The position numbers and the translations under genes were made by a program. From Parafrigoribacterium_A sp035571875 (GTDB taxonomy: Bacteria; Actinomycetota; Actinomycetes; Actinomycetales; Microbacteriaceae): a stretch of DNA of 26,627 bases. Under the pieces are notes generated by a model. The model ran no database searches and was not told where the DNA came from. It saw only the letters and a list, made by a program, of their open reading frames with translations. The stretch is taken from contig DATNBR010000051.1 in the NCBI GenBank assembly GCA_035571875.1, positions 1 to 26,627 on the forward strand, written 5' to 3'. Below, piece by piece: positions 15,211 through 22,997 of this stretch (within the stretch, counting starts at the first letter, position 1; every line of letters begins with the position of its first letter).

Positions 15211-15951
15211 CTACTGCCCGTCGGTGATGGACTGACGAGGCGTGCTCGCCTTGAGGGCGGCGAGTCGCGCGTCAAGCTCGACCTGCTCATCCGAGGCCTC
15301 GAGCTGTTCGAACTGTGCGTCGAGACTCGAAGACGCGAGCTCCTGCCGTCCGGCCACGCGTGCCTCCTCGCGGCGGATCTTGCTTTCGAAGCGGCTGATC
15401 TCGCTCGTCGGGTCGAGCAGGTCGATGCTCTTCACGGCATCGAGAACCTGGGACTGCGCCTTGACGGTCTTCGAGCGTGCGACGAGTTCATCGCGCTTGG
15501 CGGTGAGCTGGCTGAGCTTGCCGCGCATCGCGTCGAGTCCGGACTTCAGCTGGTCGACGACCGCGGTCTGCGAGGCGATCGTGGGCTCGGCGGTGCGGGC
15601 CTCCTTCTCGGCCGAGAGCTGCCTGCCGAGCGCGACCTTCGCCAGATTGTCGAATTTGTCGGCGTCCGCGGTGTTGCCAGCGGCGCGCAGTTCATCCCCC
15701 TTACGACTGGCTGCGACGGCCTTGGTGCCCCAGTCCTGCGCGTTCGCGACGTCTTCGGCGTGGTCCTGCTCCATGAGGCGCAGGTTGCCGATCGTCTCGG
15801 CGATAGCGCTCTCGGCCTCCGCGATGCTGTTCGTGTAGTCACGCACCATCTGGTCGAGCATGACGGCCGGGTCCTCAGCGGAGTCGATGAGGGCGTTGAT
15901 GTTGGCCTTCGCCAGCTGGGAGATCCGACCGAAGATGGACTGCTTGCTCAT
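15211..15951 (-). CDS. pspA: PspA/IM30 family membrane-protecting protein
   Basis: Peripheral protein of the inner membrane face that assembles into ESCRT-III-like oligomers and protects the membrane under stress. 246 residues, almost entirely charged and heptad-like (coiled coil from about 30 to 235), with the family N-terminus SIFGRISQLAKANINALID, the amphipathic membrane-binding helix, followed by DPAVMLDQMVRDY. The tail after about 205 is acidic. None of the known partners (PspF/B/C, or the ClgR-Rv2743c-Rv2742c set of mycobacteria) is next to it. A GGAAGG seven bases before the ATG and a TAGAAT -10 about 43 bases upstream give it a normal leadered mRNA, unlike most of its neighbours. Confidence 0.93.
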   Translation of the reverse strand: MSKQSIFGRISQLAKANINALIDSAEDPAVMLDQMVRDYTNSIAEAESAIAETIGNLRLMEQDHAEDVANAQDWGTKAVAASRKGDELRAAGNTADADKFDNLAKVALGRQLSAEKEARTAEPTIASQTAVVDQLKSGLDAMRGKLSQLTAKRDELVARSKTVKAQSQVLDAVKSIDLLDPTSEISRFESKIRREEARVAGRQELASSSLDAQFEQLEASDEQVELDARLAALKASTPRQSITDGQ

Positions 15952-15958
15952 GATGGGG

Positions 15959-15999
15959 CCTTCCGGATTCGCGAGTGCACTGACTGTGTCGCGATTCTA
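15959..15999 (-). promoter_or_regulatory. pspA promoter -10 and ribosome binding site
   Basis: TAGAAT (15999-15994) followed by a leader of about 36 bases and a GGAAGG (15964-15959) seven bases from the ATG at 15951. No clear -35 is visible, so an activator or another sigma factor is possible. Confidence 0.5.
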
Positions 16000-16038
16000 T
16001 CCGTCGGGCCCCACCACGGGCTGGGCTGCGGCCGAGGT

Positions 16039-17961
16039 TCAGTTCTCGATCGAGAGCTTCACCCTGCGGCGGATGTCCGCGAGCTGCGTGGTCAGTTCGA
16101 CAGGCAGTCGGTCGCCGAAGTGACCGAAGAACTCCTCGGTCCCGTCCAGCTCGGCGAGCCAGGCATCCGGATCGATCTCGAACAGGTCGTGCCACTGCTT
16201 GCGGCTGACGTCGATGCCCTCGAGATTCAGGCCGTCGTCGACGGGCTTCCAGCCGAGCGGAGTGTCGGCAGCGGGCACGCGGCCGTCGACGCGCTCGAGG
16301 ATCCACTCGAGCACGCGCGCGTTCTCGGCGAAGCCGGGCCAGAGGAAGCTGCCGTCGTCGCCCTTGCGGAACCAGTTGACCTGGAAGATCTTGGGCGCTG
16401 TGCCGTTCTGCTGCAGCTTTTCGCCCACCTTCAGCCAGTGTGACCAGTGGTCTGCCATGTTGTAACCGCAGAAGGGCATCATCGCGAAGGGATCGCGCCG
16501 CAGTTCGCCGACCGTTCCCTCCGCGGCCGCTGTGCGCTCCGACGAGACGGTGGCGCCGACGAAGACGCCGTGCTTCCAGTCACGCGCCTCGACCACGAGC
16601 GGCACGTTGCTCGCGCGGCGGCCGCCGAAGATGATCGCGTCGATGACCACGCCATCCGGGTCGTCCCAGTTGTCGGAGATCGTCGGGCACTGCGAAGCGG
16701 CCACGGTGAAGCGAGAGTTGGGGTGCGCCGCTGGGGTTCCGGATGCCGGGGTCCAGTCCTTGCCCTCCCAGTCCACCAGGTGGTCGGGGGCCTTGTCGGT
16801 CAGTCCCTCCCACCAGACGTCGCCGTCGTCGCGCAGCGCCACGTTGGTGAAGATGGTGTTGCCCCACATCGTCTCGATCGCCGTGGCGTTGGTCGTCTCG
16901 CTCGTGCCTGGGGCGACACCGAAGAATCCGGCCTCGGGGTTGATGGCGCGCAGGCGCCCATCCGGTCCCGGGTGCAGCCAGGCGATGTCGTCGCCGATGG
17001 TCTCGACCTTCCAGCCGGGGATCGTCGGCCGCAGCATGGCGAGATTCGTCTTGCCGCAGGCGGAGGGGAACGCGGCGGCGACATGGAAGACGCGGCCGCG
17101 TGGGTTCGTGACCTTGAGGATGAGCATGTGCTCGGCGAGCCAGCCCTCGTCGCGGGCGATCACCGAGGCGATGCGCAGGGCGAAGGCCTTCTTGCCGAGC
17201 AGGGCGTTGCCGCCGTAGGCGGAACCGAACGACCAGATCTCCCGGGTCTCGGGGAAGTGCGAGATGTACTTGGTGTCGTTGCAAGGCCAGGCGACATCCT
17301 TCTCGCCCTCGGCCAGCGGCGCTCCGACGCTGTGCAGCGCGGGAACCCATTCCACGCCGGGGGTGATGAGGCGCAACGCCTCCGTGCCCATGCGGGTCAT
17401 GATCCGCATGCTCGCGACGACGTAGGGGGAGTCGGTGATCTGCACGCCGAGCTTGGAGTAGGGGCTGCCGAGGGGACCCATCGAGAACGGGACGACGTAC
17501 ATCGTGCGCCCGCGCATGCTGCCGGTGAAGAGCTCGCGCAGCGTGGCCTTCATCTCGTCGGGGTGACGCCAGTTATTGGTCGGGCCGGCGTCCTCTTCTT
17601 CGAGGGAGCAGATGAAGGTGCGCTCCTCGACCCTGGCGACGTCGCTGGGAGCGCTGCGCGCGAGAAAGCTGTAGGGCCGGAACTCGGGGTTGACGCGGGT
17701 GAGGGTGCCGCTCGCCACGAGCTCGCGGGTGATGTCGTCGAACTCCTTGGCCGAGCCATCGCACCACACGATGCGGTCCGGCCGGGTCATGGCCGCCATC
17801 GATTCCACCCAGGCGGCGACGTCGCGCGGAATCGCGGGGGCATCCTCGTGCTCGTGCTCGTCATCGCCGTGTTTGGCGGTGCGGTGCGCGTAGTCCTGAA
17901 GCCGTTCGTCTGCTTCGAGACGGTCGGCATCGGTGCCGGGGCGAATCGGGGTGAGAGTCAT
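16039..17961 (-). CDS. pckG: Phosphoenolpyruvate carboxykinase, GTP-dependent
   Basis: Converts oxaloacetate and GTP to PEP, CO2 and GDP, the entry step of gluconeogenesis. 640 residues, close to the 600-620 usual for the family. The active-site loop FPSACGKTNLAML has Cys302, the hyper-reactive cysteine of GTP-type PEPCK, in the P-loop. Other landmarks are RIVWCDGS near 63-70 and SFGSAYGGNALLGKK near 244-258. The extra length is an N-terminal segment rich in His, Asp and Glu (HGDDEHEHEDAP at 31-42) ahead of the conserved domain. A GAGGGA five bases before the ATG sets the start. It is divergent from a RamB/PrpR-type regulator, suggesting control by acetate or propionate status. Confidence 0.97.
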   Translation of the reverse strand: MTLTPIRPGTDADRLEADERLQDYAHRTAKHGDDEHEHEDAPAIPRDVAAWVESMAAMTRPDRIVWCDGSAKEFDDITRELVASGTLTRVNPEFRPYSFLARSAPSDVARVEERTFICSLEEEDAGPTNNWRHPDEMKATLRELFTGSMRGRTMYVVPFSMGPLGSPYSKLGVQITDSPYVVASMRIMTRMGTEALRLITPGVEWVPALHSVGAPLAEGEKDVAWPCNDTKYISHFPETREIWSFGSAYGGNALLGKKAFALRIASVIARDEGWLAEHMLILKVTNPRGRVFHVAAAFPSACGKTNLAMLRPTIPGWKVETIGDDIAWLHPGPDGRLRAINPEAGFFGVAPGTSETTNATAIETMWGNTIFTNVALRDDGDVWWEGLTDKAPDHLVDWEGKDWTPASGTPAAHPNSRFTVAASQCPTISDNWDDPDGVVIDAIIFGGRRASNVPLVVEARDWKHGVFVGATVSSERTAAAEGTVGELRRDPFAMMPFCGYNMADHWSHWLKVGEKLQQNGTAPKIFQVNWFRKGDDGSFLWPGFAENARVLEWILERVDGRVPAADTPLGWKPVDDGLNLEGIDVSRKQWHDLFEIDPDAWLAELDGTEEFFGHFGDRLPVELTTQLADIRRRVKLSIEN

Positions 17962-17966
17962 GTCGG

Positions 17967-18060
17967 TCCCTCAACTTTCATGGGTGTCGGTTCTGTCAAG
18001 AACGGGCGTCTTCTTCAACGATGCGCCTCTCGTGGCAAATTTTCTCTGCGAATGGGTGGA
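17967..18060. promoter_or_regulatory. Divergent pckG / RamB-type regulator control region
   Basis: 132 bases separate the two starts. On the pckG side there is a ribosome binding site GAGGGA (17972-17967) and a perfect -35 TTGACA (17999-17994) without a clean -10. On the regulator side, GGCAAAT (18034-18040) and TGCGAAT (18047-18053) are directly repeated 13 bases apart. They resemble the TTTGCAAA core that I recall for RamB sites in Corynebacterium. The operator role is inference. Confidence 0.4.
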
Positions 18061-18080
18061 AAGAAGCGTCAATCTTTCGC

Positions 18081-18086
18081 TAGGGT
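18081..18086 (+). promoter_or_regulatory. -10 element of RamB/PrpR-type regulator, leaderless type
   Basis: TAGGGT, seven bases before the ATG at 18094. A weak -35 (TGGAAA, 18057-18062) sits 18 bases upstream. Confidence 0.55.
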
Positions 18087-18093
18087 AAATTCC

Positions 18094-19530
18094 ATGACCG
18101 ATCTCGCCACTCTGGGGCAACGCATCCGCTTCTTTCGTACCTCGGCCGGCCTCACTCTCGATCAACTCGGCGCAGAGGTCTCGATCGCGGGCAGCCAGCT
18201 CTCGCTGATGGAAAACGGCAGGCGCGAGCCGCGGCTCTCGCTGCTGCAGAGCATCGCGACGGCACTCGGCACGGAGGTGGCCGACCTCCTGGACGACAAG
18301 CCGCCGACGCCGAGGGCCGCCCTCGAGATCGAACTCGACCGGATGCAGCACAGTGCGGTCTACGCGGGGCTCGGGCTGCCCAGCATCCGCCCCTCGCGTT
18401 CGATGTCGGACGACACGCTCGAGGCCCTGCTCGGCCTGCATCGCGAACTGGCGCGTCGTGCGCGTGAGGCGATCGCGACGCCGGAGGAGGCACGCCGCGC
18501 GAACACGGAGCTGCGCCAGTACATGCGCACACAGAACAATCACCTGCCCGAGATCGAGGAACTCGCGGAGGAGAGCCTGCGCGGCGTCGGCCACACCACC
18601 GGCGCTCTCACGCACCGCGAGGTGAGCCTCATGGCCAAGAAACTCGGTTTCGAGTTGATCTTCGTCAACGACCTCCCGCACTCCACCCGGTCTGTCACCG
18701 ATCTCGCGAACGGCCGCATCTACCTGCCGCCGGCGTCCATCCCCGGCGGCCACGGGCTCCGCTCGATGGCGCTGCAGGCCCTCGCGCATAGGCTGCTGGG
18801 CCACAAGGAGCCCGAGAGCTACGCGGAGTTTCTGCACCAACGCCTCGAGATCAACTACTACGCGGCGGCGTGTCTCATGCCGCTGCGTCAGTCGGTCGAC
18901 TTCCTCACGGCGGCCAAGAACGATCGCAATCTCGCGATCGAGGACTTCCGCGATGCCTTCGGTGTGACCCACGAGGCCGCGGCGCTGCGCTTCACCAACA
19001 TCGCCACCACTCACCTCGGCATGACGGTGCACTTCCTGCGAGTCGGCGAAGACGGCGCGCTGTACAAGGGCTACGAGAACGACGGTCTGCGGATGCCGAC
19101 GGACGTCACGGGATCAACCGAGGGCCAGCTGGTCTGCCGCCATTGGAGTGCGCGCATGGCGTTTGCGCGCACGAACCGCACGACCGAGCTCTACCAGTAC
19201 ACCGACACCCCGACCGGCACCTACTGGTGCTCGACGCAGACCGGTACCGGTTCCAAAGAGGAGTTCTCGATCACGTTCGGGGTTCCCTTCGCGGATGCGA
19301 AGTGGTTCCGCGGGCGGGAGACGACGAACCGCGAGAGCTCGAGCTGCCCGGATGCGAGCTGCTGCCGTCGACCCACCACCGAGTTGTCGAAGCGCTGGGC
19401 GCACAAGGCCTGGCCGAGTGCGCGACTGCACGCGCACATCCTGTCGCCGCTGCCGTCGGGCACCTTCCCGGGCGTGGACGACAACGAGCTCTACGAGTTT
19501 CTCGAGCAGCACTCGGGCGACACGCACTAG
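18094..19530 (+). CDS. RamB/PrpR-type XRE regulator of short-chain fatty acid metabolism
   Basis: 478-residue transcription factor. An XRE helix-turn-helix lies at about 6-62 (LGQRIRFFRTSAGLTLDQLGAEVSIAG... in family form). A central ImmA/IrrE-like domain (about 165-300) has LAHRLLGH in place of an active HEXXH, so it is not a protease. The C-terminal DUF2083-like domain holds Cys348, Cys379, Cys418, Cys423 and Cys424. The family includes RamB (acetate and glyoxylate genes) and PrpR (methylcitrate genes), which respond to acyl-CoA; the cysteine group has been linked to an iron-sulphur cluster in mycobacterial PrpR. Divergence from pckG suggests that gene as a target. The stop shares CTAG with the glycerate kinase stop. 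The frame is open far upstream, antisense to pckG; the start is set by domain and -10. Confidence 0.9.
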   Translation: MTDLATLGQRIRFFRTSAGLTLDQLGAEVSIAGSQLSLMENGRREPRLSLLQSIATALGTEVADLLDDKPPTPRAALEIELDRMQHSAVYAGLGLPSIRPSRSMSDDTLEALLGLHRELARRAREAIATPEEARRANTELRQYMRTQNNHLPEIEELAEESLRGVGHTTGALTHREVSLMAKKLGFELIFVNDLPHSTRSVTDLANGRIYLPPASIPGGHGLRSMALQALAHRLLGHKEPESYAEFLHQRLEINYYAAACLMPLRQSVDFLTAAKNDRNLAIEDFRDAFGVTHEAAALRFTNIATTHLGMTVHFLRVGEDGALYKGYENDGLRMPTDVTGSTEGQLVCRHWSARMAFARTNRTTELYQYTDTPTGTYWCSTQTGTGSKEEFSITFGVPFADAKWFRGRETTNRESSSCPDASCCRRPTTELSKRWAHKAWPSARLHAHILSPLPSGTFPGVDDNELYEFLEQHSGDTH

Positions 19531-20624
19531 CTCCAGGCGAACCAGCGCGCGGCCTCCGCGCCCGCTGCCCGCAGCCAGCGCGTCGGATCTCCCATGGCCG
19601 CCGCTGACGATCCGGCGAGGTCCGTGAGCGTTGTCGCCCAGATCGCTGAGCCATCCGCGGCCACCGGGGGCACTTCGAGTCTGCCGGCGATGACGCCCAC
19701 GGGAATGTCGACGCGGTCGGCGAGCGCGATGAGGTGTCCCACGACCTTGCCCGTCGTCGAGGTTGAATCGAAGGAGCCCTCGCCGGTGATCAGCAGCGAG
19801 GCGTCGGCCACCGCATCCGGAAGTCCGCTGAGCCGAGCGACATAGGCCGCTCCCGGCTCGATCGAGGCGCCCCACGCGGCCGCGAAACCATAGGCCGTGC
19901 CGCCAGCGGCTCCCGAGCCCGCCAGGGTCGGGTCTCCGCCGAGCAACTCGGCGAAGCGGGTGAGACCGGCGTCGAGGGCCGCGACCTGATGCGGAGCCGC
20001 GCCCTTCTGCGGACCGAAGACCTGCGCGGCCCCGTCCGCACCGAGCAGTGGCGCCGTGACGTCGCTGAGGAGCACGACCCCGTCGACCGGGGGAGCGACG
20101 AGCCCGCCGCGCTGCAGCGTGCCGAGGCGCGCGAGCTCGGATGCGCGCAGACCTCCACCGTGCGCCACGAGTCCGAGCGCCTCAAGCGCGCCCGCCCCGC
20201 CATCCGTTGACGCGGAGCCGCCGAGTCCGATCACGATCTTGCGCACTCCGGTCTCGAGTGCAGCCCGGATGACCTCCCCGAGTCCGTAGGTCGTGGCCGC
20301 CATCGGGTCGAGCGCGCCCATGAGCGGCAGTCCGCACATCTGGGCGAGCTCGATCACGGCCACGCCGCCCGGCAGCTCGAGCCATTCGCCGCGCACGCGC
20401 CTGCCGTCCGGGCCACTCACGAGCCCGGCATCGCGGCGAACGGAGCCCGGCACCGCGGACTGCACGGCGTCCAGCGTGCCTTCGCCACCATCCGCCTGGG
20501 GAAGCAGCCTGAGCGTGTCGCCCGGTCGCACCGATCGCCAGCCCTCCGCGATCGCCTCGGCCACGCCGCGCGCCGCCAGCGTTCCCTTGAACGAATCTGG
20601 CGCGATCACGACGGTGTGCTGCAT
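19527..20624 (-). CDS. glxK: Glycerate kinase
   Basis: Phosphorylates D-glycerate with ATP, normally at the 2-position in this family, feeding glycolate, glyoxylate or tartronate breakdown into lower glycolysis. 365 residues, usual length. Family landmarks are the N-terminal VVIAPDSFKGTLAA at 5-18, PQADGGEGTLDA at 42-53, IGLGGSASTDGGAGAL near 132-147, and LLITGEGSFDSTSTTGK near 278-294. It stands alone: no tartronate semialdehyde reductase or permease is nearby. The start at 20624 has CAGAAT six bases before it, and GGAG is too close to the ATG for a normal ribosome binding site. Its last codon overlaps the regulator gene tail to tail. Confidence 0.95.
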   Translation of the reverse strand: MQHTVVIAPDSFKGTLAARGVAEAIAEGWRSVRPGDTLRLLPQADGGEGTLDAVQSAVPGSVRRDAGLVSGPDGRRVRGEWLELPGGVAVIELAQMCGLPLMGALDPMAATTYGLGEVIRAALETGVRKIVIGLGGSASTDGGAGALEALGLVAHGGGLRASELARLGTLQRGGLVAPPVDGVVLLSDVTAPLLGADGAAQVFGPQKGAAPHQVAALDAGLTRFAELLGGDPTLAGSGAAGGTAYGFAAAWGASIEPGAAYVARLSGLPDAVADASLLITGEGSFDSTSTTGKVVGHLIALADRVDIPVGVIAGRLEVPPVAADGSAIWATTLTDLAGSSAAAMGDPTRWLRAAGAEAARWFAWS

Positions 20625-20630
20625 CGCTCC

Positions 20631-20636
20631 ATTCTG
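20631..20636 (-). promoter_or_regulatory. Possible -10 element of glycerate kinase gene
   Basis: CAGAAT on the minus strand, six bases before the ATG at 20624. It would separate the kinase from the sugar operon upstream, beyond the palindromic repeat. Confidence 0.4.
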
Positions 20637-20690
20637 TCGTGCCCTGTCGGCTGGGAATGTCAGCCCTGCACCCCTGTCAGCGGCGCCCTC

Positions 20691-20804
20691 GGTTTCGATA
20701 CGGCCGTGGGCGGCCTACTCAACCCACGTGAGCGGGTTGAGTAGCGAGGAACGAGCGTATCGAAACCCTGGTCGCGCACACGGCCTACTCAACCCACGTG
20801 AGCG
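20691..20804. repeat. Microbacteriaceae REP-like palindromic element with a duplicated arm
   Basis: Two 35-base units face each other. Unit A (20691-20725) runs GGTTTCGATACG ... CTACTCAACCC; unit B (20734-20768) runs GGGTTGAGTAG ... CGTATCGAAACC. The inner 11 bases (20715-20725 with 20734-20744) form a perfect stem with an 8-base loop, and the outer 12 bases (20691-20702 with 20756-20767) also pair perfectly. A 24-base segment at 20711-20734 is repeated exactly at 20781-20804, where it forms the last codons and stop of the sugar kinase. The element also sits where a terminator for the sugar operon is expected. Confidence 0.9.
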
Positions 20805-21741
20805 CCGCGGGATCGGCACCCACCGCCTCGAGCGTGAGCAGCGCCGCGCCCAGGATCGGCCGGGATCGCACGAGTTCGATGTGTGCGACGGGCGCTCGTT
20901 GCGCGAGCAGCGTGGTGATGTCGCCGATGAGCGCCTCATTGCCGCCGGCGAGAATGCCGCCGCCGAGGACCACGGGCAGCGGGGTCTCCTGCAGATCGAG
21001 CCTGCGGATGGCGGCAACCGCAATCGCCACGATCTCCTCGGCCTGCCGCGCCACGAGGCCGCGGGCGATGGCGTCGCCTCGATCGGAGGCCTCGAACACG
21101 AGCGGGGCCAGGGTGGGCAACACAGACGTGGGCAGGCGACCGAAGTGCAACGCCTCGATGACGGAGGCGATATCGGGCAGCCCCAGCTGGCGCGGAATCG
21201 TCGTCGTGAACTCGGTCGGCTCGCCGCGCCCGTCGACGGCACGGGCGGCGTACCAGAGCGCCTGCTCACCGAGCTGCCAGCCGCCTCCCCAGTCGCCGGA
21301 GAGCACACCGAGCGCGGCAAATCGCACCTGCTCCCCATCGGCGCGCACGCCGACGCAATTGCTGCCGGTGCCGCACACCACGGCGATCGCGTTCGGTTCC
21401 TCCGTACCGGCACGCAGCAGCGCGAACATGTCGTTGTCGATGATCGGCTCGCGGTCGCCTGCCGTCGCCCAGCCGAATCCCGCGACGGCCTCGCGGAAGA
21501 TCGCGATCTCCGCGGGGAGGTCGAGCCCGGAGAGATAGATTCCGGCCTGGAGCAGTCGGCGGCCGGCGAGCACCTCGGTCACGAGCGAGTCGACCACGGC
21601 TGCGGCCGCAGCGACGCCGATGTTCTGCGGGCTCGAGGCGGCGCCGCGGGCGCGCGCGAGCACACGTCCGCGGAGGTCGAGAGCCACGGCATCCGTCTTC
21701 GAAGCCCCGCCGTCGACGGCGACGAGAACGTGCTCGTTCAC
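20785..21741 (-). CDS. BadF/BadG-type ATPase, N-acetylglucosamine-kinase-like
   Basis: Phosphorylates an amino sugar or sugar released by the neighbouring glycosidase (inferred from context). 318 residues of the ASKHA fold. The phosphate-binding motif VAVDGGASKTDAV is at 7-19, CGTGSN near 123-128, GDWGGGWQLGEQAL near 149-162, and the adenosine motif VVLGGGILAGG near 267. Actinobacterial N-acetylglucosamine and N-acetylmuramic acid kinases look like this. It starts at a GTG that overlaps the glycosidase TGA by four bases (GTGA). The C-terminus is odd: the final residues TWVE and the stop codon are encoded by one arm of the palindromic repeat. Confidence 0.88.
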   Translation of the reverse strand: MNEHVLVAVDGGASKTDAVALDLRGRVLARARGAASSPQNIGVAAAAAVVDSLVTEVLAGRRLLQAGIYLSGLDLPAEIAIFREAVAGFGWATAGDREPIIDNDMFALLRAGTEEPNAIAVVCGTGSNCVGVRADGEQVRFAALGVLSGDWGGGWQLGEQALWYAARAVDGRGEPTEFTTTIPRQLGLPDIASVIEALHFGRLPTSVLPTLAPLVFEASDRGDAIARGLVARQAEEIVAIAVAAIRRLDLQETPLPVVLGGGILAGGNEALIGDITTLLAQRAPVAHIELVRSRPILGAALLTLEAVGADPAALTWVE

Positions 21742-22997
21742 TTCGCCCAGGCCAGATGCTGCGCGTTGTTCGCGAGCAGCAGGTCGGTGAGCTGCTCCGC
21801 CTTCTCGAGTTGACGAACCAGCGGATGCGCGACGAGCGCCCGCAGCACCCGGTCACGTCCGCCGTGCACGGCGGCATCCAGTGCCAGCCGCTCGTATCCC
21901 GCGACATCGCCGATGAGCCCGGCCAGGTCATCCGGCAGCGGCTCGATCGGCAGGGCGGACACCCCATCGCCGCCCACCGTCGCCGGCACCTCGATGACGT
22001 GGTCGTCGGGCAGGAACGGCATCGCGCCGTTGTTAACGAGGTTCACGACCTGCACGTCGCCGCGATTCGAGACGAGCGAGGCGATGAGGTCGACGGCCGC
22101 CTCGGAGTAGTACGCGCCGCCGCGCTTCTCCAGAATCGCGGGCTTGGTATCGACGTGCGGGTCTGCGTAGAGCTCGAGCAGCTCCCGCTCCACAGCCATG
22201 ACGGCCTCCGCGCGAGTGGGTGAGGCGAGCTGCTCGCGCAGCACCTCGTCGTGCGAGTAGAAGTAGCGCAGGTAGTAGGAGGGCACGGAGCCGAGGAGGG
22301 TGAGGAGCGACGGCGACAGCTCGACGACCTCGGCCAGCTCCTCGACGCGCTCGCCGAGCAGGCGTGGCAGCACGTTGCGGCCGCGCACGGTCACGCCGCG
22401 CTCCCAGGTCAGGTGGTTGAGGCCGACGTGGTTGAGCTGCACCTCGGCGAAGTCGACGTCGAGCATCGCGGCGAACCGGCGCTGGAATCCCATCGCCACG
22501 TTGCACAGGCCCACGGCACGGTGGCCCGCCTGCAGCAGGGCGCGGGTGACGATGCCGACCGGGTTGGTGAAGTCGATGATCCACGCGTTCGGCTTGGCGT
22601 GCCGTCGCACGGTCTCGGCGATGTCGAGCACGACAGGCACGGTGCGTAGGGCCTTCGCGAAGCCTCCGGGTCCGGTGGTCTCCTGACCGATGACCTGCGC
22701 CTCGTGCGGCCAGGTCTCGTCGCCCTGGCGTGCCGCCTGGCCGCCGATGCGAAGCTGCAACAGCACGACGTCGGCGTTCTCGACGCCGGCCACGACATCC
22801 GAGGTCGCCATGATGGTCCCCGGATGCCCGGCCCGGGCGAACATGCGTCGCGCCATCCCCGACACCAGGTCGAGCCGGTGCGCATCCGGATCGACGAGCC
22901 ACAGCTCCTCGATCGGCAGCAGCTCGCGCAGGCGGGAGAACCCGTCGATGAGCTCCGGAGTGTAGGTGGAACCCCCACCGATGACGGTCAACTTCAT
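21738..22997 (-). CDS. Glycoside hydrolase family 4, 6-phospho-beta-glucosidase type
   Basis: Hydrolyses a 6-phosphorylated disaccharide by the GH4 redox-elimination mechanism, needing NAD+, Mn2+ and reducing conditions. 419 residues. The NAD-binding VIGGGSTYTPEL is at 5-16. The metal-binding Cys165 lies in LCNVAMG; CNV is the form seen in 6-phospho-beta-glucosidases, while alpha-glucosidases and alpha-galactosidases carry CHS. His195 in GLNHLTW is the second metal ligand, and GGAYYSEAA holds the catalytic tyrosine. The frame is open to 23150, but MKLTVIGGGS at 22997 is the true N-terminus and overlaps the regulator stop (ATGA). Chitobiose- or cellobiose-type phosphates are the likely substrates given the kinase downstream. 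Confidence 0.93.
   Translation of the reverse strand: MKLTVIGGGSTYTPELIDGFSRLRELLPIEELWLVDPDAHRLDLVSGMARRMFARAGHPGTIMATSDVVAGVENADVVLLQLRIGGQAARQGDETWPHEAQVIGQETTGPGGFAKALRTVPVVLDIAETVRRHAKPNAWIIDFTNPVGIVTRALLQAGHRAVGLCNVAMGFQRRFAAMLDVDFAEVQLNHVGLNHLTWERGVTVRGRNVLPRLLGERVEELAEVVELSPSLLTLLGSVPSYYLRYFYSHDEVLREQLASPTRAEAVMAVERELLELYADPHVDTKPAILEKRGGAYYSEAAVDLIASLVSNRGDVQVVNLVNNGAMPFLPDDHVIEVPATVGGDGVSALPIEPLPDDLAGLIGDVAGYERLALDAAVHGGRDRVLRALVAHPLVRQLEKAEQLTDLLLANNAQHLAWAK

Noticed and set aside
16447..18093. A very long plus-strand open frame antisense to pckG that runs in frame into the RamB-type regulator
   Set aside because: It is the mirror of a strongly biased high-GC gene. PEPCK motifs prove the minus strand codes here, and the regulator domain begins only at 18094.
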